Below the pieces are notes generated by a model. That model saw nothing but the letters and a program-made list of their open reading frames with translations. It searched no databases and was not told the DNA's origin. The position numbers and the translations under genes were made by a program. Of a stretch of DNA of 18,456 nt, positions 1 to 8,545 are shown one piece after another. The DNA comes from Massilia sp. GTDB taxonomy: Bacteria; Pseudomonadota; Gammaproteobacteria; Burkholderiales; Burkholderiaceae_D. The number at the start of each line of letters is the position of its first letter. Position 1 is the first letter of the stretch. The stretch lies in contig DNCF01000292.1 of assembly GCA_003484545.1 (NCBI GenBank), positions 384 to 18,839 of the forward strand, in the 5' to 3' direction.

Positions 1-3000
1 GAATCGCTGCCGCGCACCGAAGCGCTGGAAGCCGATCCGGAATGGCTGGCGCAAGTGTGCAGCTCGGTCGTGTCGCTGTACAAGCAGCCGCGCCCGAAAG
101 TCTTCGCCCGCCGCGACGTCTACGGCCGTCACCTGAACGCCCTGGTCTACCTGCCGCGCGAGCGCTACAGCGCAGCCGTCGCCGCGTCGCTGGCCCAGGC
201 CCTGAAGGACAGCTCGGGCGCGCATGACGTGCGCGTGCAGACCCTGGTCGCCGACGGCCCGCTGGCCCGCGTCTACCTGATCGCCCACGCCGCCCGCAAT
301 CCGCTCGACCTCGAAACCGACATCCAGCAGCCGCTGCTGGCCGTGCTGGACGGCTGGCACGACCGCTTCGCCGCCATGACCAACGGCGTCGAAGAGCACG
401 CCCAGCGCAGCGCCCTGCGCAAGCTCGGCGCCAACCTGCCGGTCTCGTTCGTGACCGCGACCGCGCCGGAAGTCGCCTTCCGCGACCTGCAGGCCATGCT
501 GAACATCGGCCAGCACGAGCGCGTCGCCGTGCGTATCGAGCCGGGCAGCGGCGAAGGCAACGCCGCGCGCGACGCCTCGATCCGCCTGTACTCGGGCGAG
601 AAGGTGCCGTCGCTGTCGCGCATCCTGCCGGCCCTGCAGAACGCCGGCATCGCGGTCGACCGCGAACAGACCTGGGCGATCACGACCGCCGACGGCGTGC
701 GCCACCACGTCACCGCGCTGGCGGTGGACGACGAGAGCGGCGACAAGCTGGTCAAGCCGGGCATCGCGCAGGTCGCCGAAGAGCTGTTCGCCGCCCTGTT
801 CAACGACGAAGCCGAAGACGGCCGCATGAACGGCCTGACCGTCGAAGGCGGCCTGTCGATGCGCGAAGTGCAGCTGGTGCGCGCCTACATCAGCTACTGG
901 CGCCAGCTAGGCTCGAAGTTCTCGGTGCGCTACATGGCCGAGACCCTGCGCACCCAGCCGGCCCTGGTCAAGGAATTCGTCACCGGCTTCGTCCAGCGCT
1001 TCGATCCGGCGCTGGGCGAGTCCGAGCACGCCGCCGGCAACGCCAAGCTGGCCGCACTGAAGGCCGGCCTGTCGAGCGTGAACCACGCCGACACCGAGGA
1101 AATCATGGCCGCGCTGGTCGACCTGGCCCTGGCCACCGTGCGCACCAACTACTTCCAGAACGACGGCGAGAAGATGATCTTCAAGGTCGACACCAGCAAC
1201 CTGGCGCTGGCGCCGGAGCCGCGTCCGTACCGCGAGATCTACGTGTTCTCGCGCCGCTTCGAAGGCGTGCACCTGCGCGGCGGCCCGGTCGCCCGCGGCG
1301 GCCTGCGCTGGTCGGACCGCATGGAAGACTACCGCACCGAAGTGCTGGGTCTGGTGAAGGCGCAGATGGTCAAGAACGCCGTCATCGTGCCGGCCGGCTC
1401 GAAGGGCGGTTTCGTCTGCAAGCAGATGCCGAAGGACGCGCCACGCGACGTCATGGCGGCCGAGGGCGAAGCCTGCTACCGCATGTTCATCTCGAGCCTG
1501 CTGGAAGTGACCGACAACCGCGTCCAGGGCGCGATCGTGCCGCCGGAGCGCACCGTGCGCCATGACCAGGACGATCCTTACCTGGTGGTCGCCGCCGACA
1601 AGGGCACCGCGACTTTCTCCGACATCGCCAACAGCATCGCCGTGCAGCGCGGCTTCTGGCTGGGCGACGCCTTCGCCTCGGGCGGCTCGAACGGCTACGA
1701 CCACAAGAAGATGGGCATCACCGCGAAGGGCGCCTTCGAAGCCGTCAAGCGCCACTTCTACGAGCTGGGCCACGACATGACCACCACCCCGATCACCATG
1801 GTCGGCGTGGGCGACATGTCGGGCGACGTGTTCGGCAACGGCGTGCTGCTGTCGCGCCAGCTGAAACTGGTGGCCGCGTTCGACCACCGCCACATCTTCC
1901 TCGATCCGACCCCGGACGTCGAAGTCTCGTTCAAGGAACGCCAGCGCATGTTCGCGCTGCCGCGCTCGTCGTGGGAAGACTACGACAAGTCGCTGATCTC
2001 GCAGGGCGGCGGCGTGTTCCCGCGCAGCGCCCGCTCGATCGACCTGACCCCGCAGGTGCGTGAAGTGCTGGGCATCGAGGAAACCTCGCTGGCGCCGGAA
2101 GAGCTGATGCACCGCATCCTGCTGGCCCCGGTCGACCTGTTCTACAACGGCGGCATCGGCACCTACATCAAGGCCTCGCACGAGACCCACGCCCAGGTGA
2201 AGGACCGCGCCAACGACCGCATCCGCGTCAACGGCGGCGAAATGCGCTGCAAGGTGGTGGGCGAGGGCGGCAACCTGGGCGCGACCCAGGCCGGCCGTAT
2301 CGAGTTCGCGCTGAACGGCGGCCGCATCTTCACCGATGCGATCGACAACTCGGCCGGCGTGGACTGCTCGGACCACGAAGTCAACATCAAGATCTGGCTG
2401 GACACCGAAGTCAGCGCCGGCAAGCTGCCTGAAGCCGACCGCAACCGCATCCTGTTCGAGATGACCGGCGACGTCGAGAAACTGGTCCTGCGCGACAACA
2501 CCCAGCAGACCCGCCTGCTGACCCGCGAAGCCCAGGCGCAAGGCAATGCATCGATCGTCGACGCCTATGCCGCCCTGATCGCGAACCTGGAAGCCGAAGG
2601 CGCGGTCTCGCGCGAGCTGGAGCAGCTGCCGAGCGACGCCGAACTGCAACGCCGCAAGGCGCTGGGCCGGGGCCTGACGGCCCCGGAACTGGCGGTCGTC
2701 ATCGCCAACGTCAAGAACCGCTTCAAGCGCACCCTGGCCGTGCTGCCGCTGGTCGACGAGCCGTGGGCTGCGACCGTGCTGCGTCCTTACTTCCCGGCGC
2801 AACTGGTTGCCACCCGCGATCCGCTGGATCACCCGCTGGCCAACGCCATCCTGGCGACCGTGCTGGCCAACGAGGCCGTCAACCGCTGCGGTCCGCTGAT
2901 GCTGCGCGACCTGGCCGCCGAGCACCGTGTCGACGAGACCGAAGTGGTCAAGGCCTGGGGCCGCGGCTGGTCGGCGCTGCAGCTGGCGCCGGTGTTCGAC

Positions 3001-3639
3001 GCGCTCGACGCCGATGCGCTGAACGTGCCGCGTGAAGTGTCGATCGCGGTCGACGCCCGCACCCGTGCGCTGCTGCGCGCCGTGATCGAAGGCGTGCTGT
3101 CGCTGCCGCAGGGCGCCGACGGCATGACCGAGCTGTCGTCGCTGTTCGCCAACGGCGACCAGCTGCGCCAGCTGATGCCGTCGAAGTCGGAAGCCGACGG
3201 TTACGCCGGCCTGAGCAAGAACTTCGTCGGCGCCTGGAAGGCGGTCGAGGCCATCGAGTCGCTGGCCACCTTCCTGTTCGCGGCGGTGTCGGTGCAGCGC
3301 CCAAGCGGCATGTCGCTGGCCCAGTTCCTGCAGGTCGGCATGGCGCTGCGCGAGCGCGCCGGCATCGACACGCTCGAGCGCGGCCTGAAGCTGCCGGCCA
3401 CCAGCAAGTCGCAGGAACAGCTGCGCAACTACGCGATGCAGGCACTGCGCCGCACCCAGCAGCGCCTGCTGCTGCAGGTGATCGAGCGTGCCGGCAGCGG
3501 CGATGCGCTGGCCGCCGTCGACGCGGTGACCGCGGAGATGGGCCTGACCGGCTACACCCAGGCCACCGACCTCGAACAGGCCATGCTGGACGTCTGGGCG
3601 CTGTCGGAAGGCTCGAACCCCGAGCGCCTGGCCGCCTGA
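1..3639 (+). CDS. NAD-dependent glutamate dehydrogenase, large (GdhB/Bac_GDH) type, 5'-truncated by the window
   Basis: The frame is open from base 1 to TGA at 3637-3639, giving 1,212 residues. Family members run to about 1,600, so the N-terminal quarter lies outside the window. The enzyme oxidatively deaminates L-glutamate to 2-oxoglutarate and ammonium with NAD+, in the cytoplasm. The catalytic core is recognisable: GGPVARGGLRWSDR at residues 427-440 of the visible part, the lysine-rich KAQMVKNAVIVPAGSKGGF near 454-472, and the nucleotide-binding GVGDMSGDVFGNG at 602-614. A long helical C-terminal domain follows. The astE start codon is one base after the stop, so the two genes are probably co-transcribed. 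In Pseudomonas, GdhB-type enzymes are linked to arginine catabolism (established knowledge), which fits this neighbour. The long open frame on the opposite strand is a codon-bias shadow. Confidence 0.96.
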   Translation, partial: ESLPRTEALEADPEWLAQVCSSVVSLYKQPRPKVFARRDVYGRHLNALVYLPRERYSAAVAASLAQALKDSSGAHDVRVQTLVADGPLARVYLIAHAARNPLDLETDIQQPLLAVLDGWHDRFAAMTNGVEEHAQRSALRKLGANLPVSFVTATAPEVAFRDLQAMLNIGQHERVAVRIEPGSGEGNAARDASIRLYSGEKVPSLSRILPALQNAGIAVDREQTWAITTADGVRHHVTALAVDDESGDKLVKPGIAQVAEELFAALFNDEAEDGRMNGLTVEGGLSMREVQLVRAYISYWRQLGSKFSVRYMAETLRTQPALVKEFVTGFVQRFDPALGESEHAAGNAKLAALKAGLSSVNHADTEEIMAALVDLALATVRTNYFQNDGEKMIFKVDTSNLALAPEPRPYREIYVFSRRFEGVHLRGGPVARGGLRWSDRMEDYRTEVLGLVKAQMVKNAVIVPAGSKGGFVCKQMPKDAPRDVMAAEGEACYRMFISSLLEVTDNRVQGAIVPPERTVRHDQDDPYLVVAADKGTATFSDIANSIAVQRGFWLGDAFASGGSNGYDHKKMGITAKGAFEAVKRHFYELGHDMTTTPITMVGVGDMSGDVFGNGVLLSRQLKLVAAFDHRHIFLDPTPDVEVSFKERQRMFALPRSSWEDYDKSLISQGGGVFPRSARSIDLTPQVREVLGIEETSLAPEELMHRILLAPVDLFYNGGIGTYIKASHETHAQVKDRANDRIRVNGGEMRCKVVGEGGNLGATQAGRIEFALNGGRIFTDAIDNSAGVDCSDHEVNIKIWLDTEVSAGKLPEADRNRILFEMTGDVEKLVLRDNTQQTRLLTREAQAQGNASIVDAYAALIANLEAEGAVSRELEQLPSDAELQRRKALGRGLTAPELAVVIANVKNRFKRTLAVLPLVDEPWAATVLRPYFPAQLVATRDPLDHPLANAILATVLANEAVNRCGPLMLRDLAAEHRVDETEVVKAWGRGWSALQLAPVFDALDADALNVPREVSIAVDARTRALLRAVIEGVLSLPQGADGMTELSSLFANGDQLRQLMPSKSEADGYAGLSKNFVGAWKAVEAIESLATFLFAAVSVQRPSGMSLAQFLQVGMALRERAGIDTLERGLKLPATSKSQEQLRNYAMQALRRTQQRLLLQVIERAGSGDALAAVDAVTAEMGLTGYTQATDLEQAMLDVWALSEGSNPERLAA

Positions 3640-3640
3640 G

Positions 3641-4642
3641 ATGAGCGCGCCCGCCCAACCCCCCGTGGTGCCTGAAGCGGTGCGCGCGCTGGCCGAGGCC
3701 GATTTCGGCCTCGTGGCGCAGCGCTTCAGGGAGGCAGGTTTCACGGTCATGCTCCCCGCGAGGGGTATCATGACGGTGAAGGCCGACCGTAGCGCTGCCC
3801 GTCCGGCGGTGCTGCTGTCGGTCGGCGTGCACGGCGACGAGACCGGGCCGATCGAAATGGTCGCGCACGTGATCGAGGCGCTGTCGCGCCAGCCCGCGGC
3901 CCTGGCGGTGGACCTGATGCTCTGCGTCGGCAACATCGATGCCATCGCCGCCGGCAAGCGTTTCATCGACGCCGACCTGAACCGCATGTTCAAGGCCGAC
4001 CGTGGATCGCTGGCCGGCACCGCGGAAAGCGCGCGCGCCGACGAGATCATCGCGGCGACCGACGCCTTCTTCGCGGACGCCGGTCCGGCGCGCTGGCACC
4101 TCGACCTGCATACCGCGATCCGCGCCTCGCACTATCCGATGTTCGCGATCGTGCCGGAGCTGATCGCGCAGGAGCGCAAGTCGGCCCTGATCGGTTGGCT
4201 GGGGCAGGCGGCGATTGGCGCCATCATCATGAACCCGAAGTCGGCCGGCACCTACAGCTACTATTCGAGCGAGCACCACGGCGCCGCCGGCAGCACGGTG
4301 GAGCTGGGGCGCGTCGGCACGCTGGGCAAGAACAATCTCGCCCAGTTCGCCGACGCGTCGCAGGCGCTCGATGCCTTGCTGCGTGGCGTCGAGGCGCCGC
4401 CGGCCAAGGCCGCGCCGCATGTGTTCAAGGTGGCGCAGGAGGTGGTCAAGCTGTCGGACGCCTTCACGATGAGCTTCAGTAAGGAGACCCCGAACTTCGC
4501 TTCGCTCAAGCGCGGCGAGGTCATCGCCACCGACGGGGAAACGGTGTATACCGTTTTCCATGACGAGGAGATGGTGGTGTTCCCGAATCCCGACGTGCGG
4601 GTGGGCTTGCGCGCCGGGTTGATGGTGGTGCGCGTGAGTTGA
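3641..4642 (+). CDS. astE: Succinylglutamate desuccinylase (AstE), zinc carboxypeptidase-like
   Basis: The protein has 333 residues, the usual length for AstE. It performs the last step of the arginine succinyltransferase pathway, hydrolysing N-succinylglutamate to succinate and glutamate. Visible motifs are GVHGDETGP (zinc ligands H64 and E67), DLNRMF at 112-117, DLHTAIRASHY with the third zinc ligand H157, and GSTVELGRVG with the likely catalytic E221. These are the AstE/aspartoacylase signatures. The ATG follows the GDH stop with a single base between (TGA-G-ATG) and no strong Shine-Dalgarno is visible, which suggests translational coupling. Its product glutamate is the substrate of the upstream enzyme. 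No other ast genes are in the window. A strong hairpin terminator follows 20 bp after the stop. Confidence 0.95.
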   Translation: MSAPAQPPVVPEAVRALAEADFGLVAQRFREAGFTVMLPARGIMTVKADRSAARPAVLLSVGVHGDETGPIEMVAHVIEALSRQPAALAVDLMLCVGNIDAIAAGKRFIDADLNRMFKADRGSLAGTAESARADEIIAATDAFFADAGPARWHLDLHTAIRASHYPMFAIVPELIAQERKSALIGWLGQAAIGAIIMNPKSAGTYSYYSSEHHGAAGSTVELGRVGTLGKNNLAQFADASQALDALLRGVEAPPAKAAPHVFKVAQEVVKLSDAFTMSFSKETPNFASLKRGEVIATDGETVYTVFHDEEMVVFPNPDVRVGLRAGLMVVRVS

Positions 4643-4662
4643 TGGTGTAGTTTTGTGATACG

Positions 4663-4689
4663 AAAGCCGCGAGAGATCGCGGCTTTTTT
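4663..4689 (+). terminator. Rho-independent terminator after astE
   Basis: A perfect 10-bp stem, AAAGCCGCGA / TCGCGGCTTT, closes on a GAGA tetraloop (4673-4676). The distal arm runs straight into a T tract ending at 4689. It lies 20 bp after the astE stop and ends the GDH-astE unit. Confidence 0.93.
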
Positions 4690-4713
4690 CATGCCCGCGG
4701 CAGCGAGGCGGGC

Positions 4714-4860
4714 GTAGGGTGGGCTCTTGAGCCCACGCGGTCTCACCGGTTGAGCAGACGAGGCATCGAGCGAATCCGTGATGGCCACGTCAGGCAGGCT
4801 ACCGCGTCGCGCTGCGATGATGCATGCGTTGTACCGCGTGGGCTCAAGAGCCCACCCTAC
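4714..4860. repeat. REP-like inverted pair, locus 1
   Basis: Unit 1a (4714-4740, +) begins with GTAG and continues into the palindrome GTGGGCTC-TT-GAGCCCAC, ending CGCGG. Unit 1b (4834-4860, -) is its exact 27-nt reverse complement, 93 bp downstream, so both GTAG ends face outward. This is the organisation of REP pairs (BIME/REPIN), whose units carry a GTAG or GGAG head and are mobilised by RAYT transposases. The interior shows no open frame of note. Together with the terminator it fills most of the 298-bp gap between astE and the Old Yellow Enzyme gene. Confidence 0.82.
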
Positions 4861-4940
4861 GACACCCCCTCAAACCCTTGCGTCTGCACAATTGCTGGAG
4901 CTTCGCTAGACTTTGTCCTTTGCACAAGACCGGAGCTTCC

Positions 4941-6059
4941 ATGCGCAGCGCATTGTTTTCCCCATATAAACTCGGGCCGCTCGAGCTGCCCAACCGCATC
5001 GCCATCGCCCCGATGTGCCAGTACTCGGCCGACGAGGGCCTGGCCACCGACTGGCACATGATCCACCTCGGCCAGCTGGCGCTGTCCGGCGCTGCCCTGC
5101 TGATCATCGAGGCCACCGCCGTGGTGCCCGAGGGCCGCATCTCGCCCGATGACCTGGGCCTGTGGTCCGACGCGCATACCGAGGCGCTGCGGCCGATCGT
5201 CGCCGCGATGCGCCGTCATTCCCCGATCAAGATCGCGATCCAGCTGGCGCACGCCGGGCGCAAGGCGTCGAGCGCAGCGCCCTGGCTGGGCGGGGCCAAC
5301 ATCCGGCCCGATGAACCGCGCGGCTGGCAGACCGTGGCGCCGTCCGCGGTACCGCACGCCGAAGGCGAAACGGTGCCGCTGGCGCTCGATGCCGAAGGGC
5401 TGCAACGCGTGAAGGACGGTTTCGTCGATGCCGCGCGCCGCGCCCAAGCCCTGGGCCTGGATGCGATCGAGCTGCACGGCGCCCACGGCTACCTGCTGCA
5501 CGAATTCCTGTCGCCGCTGTCGAACCGCCGCGACGACGAATATGGCGGCTCACTGGAGAACCGCATGCGCTTCCCGCTGGAGGTGTTCGAGGCGGTGCGC
5601 GCGGCCGTCCCGGAGTCCATGACGGTCGGGATGCGCATCTCGGCCACCGACTGGGTCGAGGGCGGCTGGGACCTGGAGAGCAGCGTCGTCTTCGCCAGGG
5701 AGCTGGAATCGCGCGGCTGCCACTTCATCCACGTGTCGAGCGGCGGCCTGTCGCCGCAGCAGAAGATCCCGGTCGGCGCCGGCTACCAGATCGCGTTCGC
5801 CGAACGGATCAAGCGCGAGACGACGATGCCAACCATCGGCGTGGGCCTGATCACCGAGCCGGCCCAGGCCGAACACATCCTGCAATCGGGCCAGGCCGAC
5901 ATGGTGGCGCTGGCGCGGGCGATGCTCTACAACCCGCGCTGGCCCTGGCATGCGGCCGCCGAGCTGGGCGCCCAGGTGGCGGCGCCGCCCCAGTACTGGC
6001 GCTCGCAGCCGCACCAGTACAAGACCCTGTTCGGCGAAACCCGGCTCGGTCAGCGCTGA
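4941..6059 (+). CDS. NADH:flavin oxidoreductase, Old Yellow Enzyme family (YqjM-like)
   Basis: The protein has 372 residues from the ATG at 4941. This start puts MRSALFSPYKLGPLELPNRI at the N-terminus, as in the family, and has GGAG five bases upstream. The frame stays open further 5', but that stretch crosses the REP pair and is not credible coding. It is an FMN-dependent ene-reductase reducing activated C=C bonds with NAD(P)H. The thermophilic-like YqjM subclass is indicated by C26 and Y28 in APMCQYSA. The substrate-anion pair is H179/H182 in ELHGAHGYLLHEF, and the NRRDDEYGGSLENR signature follows at 195-208. The TIM barrel is complete. The physiological substrate cannot be read from the sequence. 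It stands alone, downstream of a terminator, so it probably has its own promoter. Confidence 0.93.
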   Translation: MRSALFSPYKLGPLELPNRIAIAPMCQYSADEGLATDWHMIHLGQLALSGAALLIIEATAVVPEGRISPDDLGLWSDAHTEALRPIVAAMRRHSPIKIAIQLAHAGRKASSAAPWLGGANIRPDEPRGWQTVAPSAVPHAEGETVPLALDAEGLQRVKDGFVDAARRAQALGLDAIELHGAHGYLLHEFLSPLSNRRDDEYGGSLENRMRFPLEVFEAVRAAVPESMTVGMRISATDWVEGGWDLESSVVFARELESRGCHFIHVSSGGLSPQQKIPVGAGYQIAFAERIKRETTMPTIGVGLITEPAQAEHILQSGQADMVALARAMLYNPRWPWHAAAELGAQVAAPPQYWRSQPHQYKTLFGETRLGQR

Positions 6060-6078
6060 AACTCGCGCCGAGGTTCGC

Positions 6079-6104
6079 TTTTTTACGCTTCAGCCCGTAA
6101 AAAA
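6079..6104 (+). terminator. Possible weak terminator after the Old Yellow Enzyme gene
   Basis: The inverted repeat TTTTTTACG (6079-6087) / CGTAAAAAA (6096-6104) has an 8-nt loop and starts 19 bp after the stop. The stem is A/T-rich and no separate T tract follows the distal arm on +. Read on the - strand the result is the same. It is conspicuous in this GC-rich context, but a terminator role is tentative. Confidence 0.4.
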
Positions 6105-6203
6105 CGCAATCTGTCGCAAGGAGGGCGACAACGGGAGCGCCGGATTCTAAAGTGGCAACATCGGCGCCGCGGCGCCCAACCACGACAAGAAAAGGTTCAC
6201 ACC

Positions 6204-7064
6204 ATGCGCACTCTCCTCGCCCTCGCCGTTGCCGCCACCCTCAGCGGCTGCATCATCGTCGCCGCGCCGCCGGGCGGCGAGTACTCGGTCCATACGCCGT
6301 TCAGCAGCGGCAAGACGGTCGAGGGCGACGGCGTGGCCACGCGCGACGTGCGCCGGGTGGCGGCGCTGACCGGGCTGGACGTCGGCGGTTCGATGATCGT
6401 CGAGGTGCGTGTCGGCGGCGCGCCGTCGCTGGTGGTCGAGGGCGACAGCAACCTGGTGCACCTGGTGCAGACCGAAACGCGCGGCTCGACCCTGCGCATC
6501 GGCACCGAAGGCCGCCTGCGCAGCAGCACGCCCCTGAAGGTGACCTACACCGTGCCGCGCCTGACGGAATTGAACGCCGGTGGCTCGGGCCACGTGACCG
6601 TGCGCGACCTGAAGGGCGATCCGCTCGACGTGCGCCAGGGCGGCTCGGGCGTGACCCGCCTGTACGGCGAAGTCGCCGAGCTCGACGCGCGGGTATCGGG
6701 CTCCGGCAAGATCGATGCGGGCGAACTGCGCGCCGGCAGCGCCAAGCTGGCCGTGAGCGGTTCCGGCCGCCTGATCGTCGGCGAGGTGCGCGGAGAATAC
6801 GCACGCGCCAACGTCAGCGGCTCGGGCCTGGTCCAGGCCAGCGGCGCGGTGCAGCGCCTGAATGCGAGCGTGAGCGGCTCGGGCAGCGTCGACATGACGA
6901 ACCTGAGCAGCGAAAAGGGAGAGTTGTCGACCAGCGGCTCGGGCGGCATCTCGGCCACCGTGCGCCAGTCGGTGTTCGCGCAAGCCAGCGGCTCGGGCCC
7001 GATCCGCGTGTACGGCCAGCCGGCGCAGCGCAACATCAGCGGTCGCACCGTGCAGGTGTTGTAA
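6204..7064 (+). CDS. DUF2807 (GIN-domain) putative lipoprotein
   Basis: The protein has 286 residues. It begins MRTLLALAVAATLSGC, a short signal peptide with lipobox LSGC, so lipidation at C16 and attachment to a cell-envelope membrane are expected. An AAAAGG element lies about eight bases before the ATG. From about residue 125 it has eight G-S-G turns at roughly 20-residue spacing (GGSGHVTV, GGSGVTRL, SGSGKID, SGSGRLIV and so on). This is the repetitive beta-helix pattern of DUF2807, often annotated as a putative auto-transporter adhesin head. There is no transporter domain, so that label says little about function. It ends facing the convergent hmp gene, with a REP pair between them. The biological role is unknown. 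Confidence 0.85.
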   Translation: MRTLLALAVAATLSGCIIVAAPPGGEYSVHTPFSSGKTVEGDGVATRDVRRVAALTGLDVGGSMIVEVRVGGAPSLVVEGDSNLVHLVQTETRGSTLRIGTEGRLRSSTPLKVTYTVPRLTELNAGGSGHVTVRDLKGDPLDVRQGGSGVTRLYGEVAELDARVSGSGKIDAGELRAGSAKLAVSGSGRLIVGEVRGEYARANVSGSGLVQASGAVQRLNASVSGSGSVDMTNLSSEKGELSTSGSGGISATVRQSVFAQASGSGPIRVYGQPAQRNISGRTVQVL

Positions 7065-7082
7065 CAAGACGGAGCGGCGACC

Positions 7083-7260
7083 GTAGGGTGGGCACGAAGT
7101 GCCCACGCGGTACGTGCGTTTGAACTGGCTACGGGCGGCGAGGTATCGCTCGCGAAGTCACCGCAAGCCACGCGGCACGCTGATGCCGCGCGGGCGACAG
7201 GCCATCGCACGTGGTGCACGGACACGCCTGTAACGCGTGGGCACGGAGTGCCCACCCTAC
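7083..7260. repeat. REP-like inverted pair, locus 2
   Basis: Unit 2a (7083-7110, +) has head GTAG and palindrome GTGGGCAC-GAA-GTGCCCAC. Unit 2b (7234-7260, -) has the same arms with loop TCC when read 5'-3' on its own strand. Both GTAG ends face outward, 123 bp apart. The arms differ from locus 1 (AC/GT in place of TC/GA) yet stay paired. The locus fills the 211-bp gap between two convergent genes, where its hairpins could also help stop transcription (inference). No recognisable intrinsic terminator with a T tract is present there. Confidence 0.82.
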
Positions 7261-7275
7261 GGGAAACGCAGCCTC

Positions 7276-8469
7276 TTACAGCAGGTGATCCAGCAATTCC
7301 GGCCCGAACACCTCGCGGTGCAGGCGCGCCGGGGGCACGCCGGCGTCCAGCAGCGCCAGCCACTGCGCCTGCATGAACTTCAGCGGGCCGCAGATCCACA
7401 CATCGGTTCCTTCGCGGTCCCAGGCCGGCAGGCGCGTCACGTCCATGCGGCCGGCCAGCACGCCGGCTTCGCCATTCAGATTTTCATAGAAGGTCGCCAC
7501 GTGCAGGTTCGGCATCGCGGCCTGGGCGGCGGCGACGTCGCCTTGCAGCGCATGGTGGCGCGCGTCGCGCGCGGCGTGGGCGAAGATCACCTGGCGCTGC
7601 GGGTTGATCAGCGCGATCCGGTTCAGTGCCGAGACCATCGGCGTGATGCCGACGCCGGCCGACAGCAGCACGATGGGGGCGTCGGATTCGGTATCGGGCG
7701 TGAATTCGCCGAACGGATGGGTCACCTGCAGCACGCTGCCGACCTGTACGTTGGCGTGGATCCAGTTCGACACTTCGCCGGCCGGCGTGGTGTCCTGCGC
7801 GTCTTCGCGCTTGACCGAGATGCGCAGGCTGTCCTTGCCGGAGGCGTCGGACAGGCTGTACTGGCGCAGCTGGTGGCGCCCGCCCGGCAGGTCGACGGCG
7901 ACGCTGACGTACTGGCCGGCCTGGAACGGCGGCAGGGGTTTATCGTCCGCCGGGACGAAGCGGATCGACAGCACGTTGTCGCTCTCGCGTTTGACTTCCG
8001 TGACGCGCATCGGACGGGTCTCGCCCGGTTCCACGCCGGCGGTGCTGTACATCTCGGCTTCGGCCGAGATCAGCAGGTTCGCCAGCGAATTATAGGCTTC
8101 GGCCCAGGCGTCGATCAGCGGCTTGGTTGCGGCCTCGCCCAGGGTGGCGGAAATCGCGTTCAACAGGTGCCGGCCCACGATCGGGTAGTGCTCGGCGCGG
8201 ATGCCGACCGATACGTGCTTGTGCACGATGCGCTTGACCACCGGCCCCAGCGCTTCCGGCGTTCCGATGTTGGCTGCGTAGGCGAACACCGCCGACGCCA
8301 GCGACTGCTGCTGCGCGCCGCGCGCCTGGTTGCCCATGTTGAACAGGCGCGTCAGCTCCGGGTGCTCGCCCAGCATGTTCTTGTAGAAGAGGGTGGTGAT
8401 GGCGAGACCGTGTTCGCGCAGGACCGGGACGCTGGCATCGATGTAGGGACGGGAAGCGGCGGAGATCAT
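7276..8469 (-). CDS. hmp: Flavohemoglobin, nitric oxide dioxygenase
   Basis: The protein has 397 residues, full length. It oxidises NO to nitrate with O2 and NAD(P)H in the cytoplasm. The N-terminal globin domain (1-140) carries Y29, Q53, proximal haem ligand H85 (in HKHVSVGI) and Y95, all at E. coli Hmp positions. The ferredoxin-reductase part has the FAD motif RQYSLS at 202-207, the NAD(P)H motif GVGITPM at 272-278, and a C-terminal FGPE. The ATG at 8469 has GAGGAA seven bases upstream. An NsrR-type palindrome sits just upstream, so induction by nitrosative stress is likely. No nsrR gene is in the window. The gene is probably monocistronic: a REP pair follows it, and the upstream co-directional gene is separated by a REP locus and this promoter. 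Confidence 0.97.
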   Translation of the reverse strand: MISAASRPYIDASVPVLREHGLAITTLFYKNMLGEHPELTRLFNMGNQARGAQQQSLASAVFAYAANIGTPEALGPVVKRIVHKHVSVGIRAEHYPIVGRHLLNAISATLGEAATKPLIDAWAEAYNSLANLLISAEAEMYSTAGVEPGETRPMRVTEVKRESDNVLSIRFVPADDKPLPPFQAGQYVSVAVDLPGGRHQLRQYSLSDASGKDSLRISVKREDAQDTTPAGEVSNWIHANVQVGSVLQVTHPFGEFTPDTESDAPIVLLSAGVGITPMVSALNRIALINPQRQVIFAHAARDARHHALQGDVAAAQAAMPNLHVATFYENLNGEAGVLAGRMDVTRLPAWDREGTDVWICGPLKFMQAQWLALLDAGVPPARLHREVFGPELLDHLL

Positions 8470-8483
8470 CGTGTATTCCTCAG

Positions 8484-8506
8484 TTATTGCATTTCAAATG
8501 CAACTT
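8484..8506 (-). promoter_or_regulatory. NsrR-type operator upstream of hmp
   Basis: The core TTGCATTT-C-AAATGCAA (8487-8503) is a perfect palindrome with 8-bp arms and one central base. Read on the hmp strand, the left half AAGTTGCATTT matches the known NsrR half-site AAGATGCATTT at 10 of 11 positions. The right half is weaker beyond AAATGCA. It ends 14 bp before the hmp start codon, the right place for an NO-relieved repressor. A convincing -35/-10 pair was not assigned. Confidence 0.8.
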
Positions 8507-8545
8507 TAAAGTGTTAAAAAATGCTTGCACTTGACAAGCAGGTCG

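Noticed and set aside
907..4050. 1,047-codon open frame on the - strand opposite GDH and astE
   Set aside because: The sense strand encodes well-recognised enzymes. The antisense translation is low-complexity (rich in R, G, H, Q, V) and spans two genes, typical of third-position GC bias.
6112..6130. TGTCGC / GCGACA hairpin with AAGGAGG in the loop as a ribosome-binding switch
   Set aside because: No start codon at a suitable distance. The DUF2807 ATG is over 70 bp downstream with its own purine-rich site.
7237..8517. 426-codon open frame on + opposite hmp
   Set aside because: It begins in a REP unit and crosses the hmp promoter. hmp on - is unambiguous.
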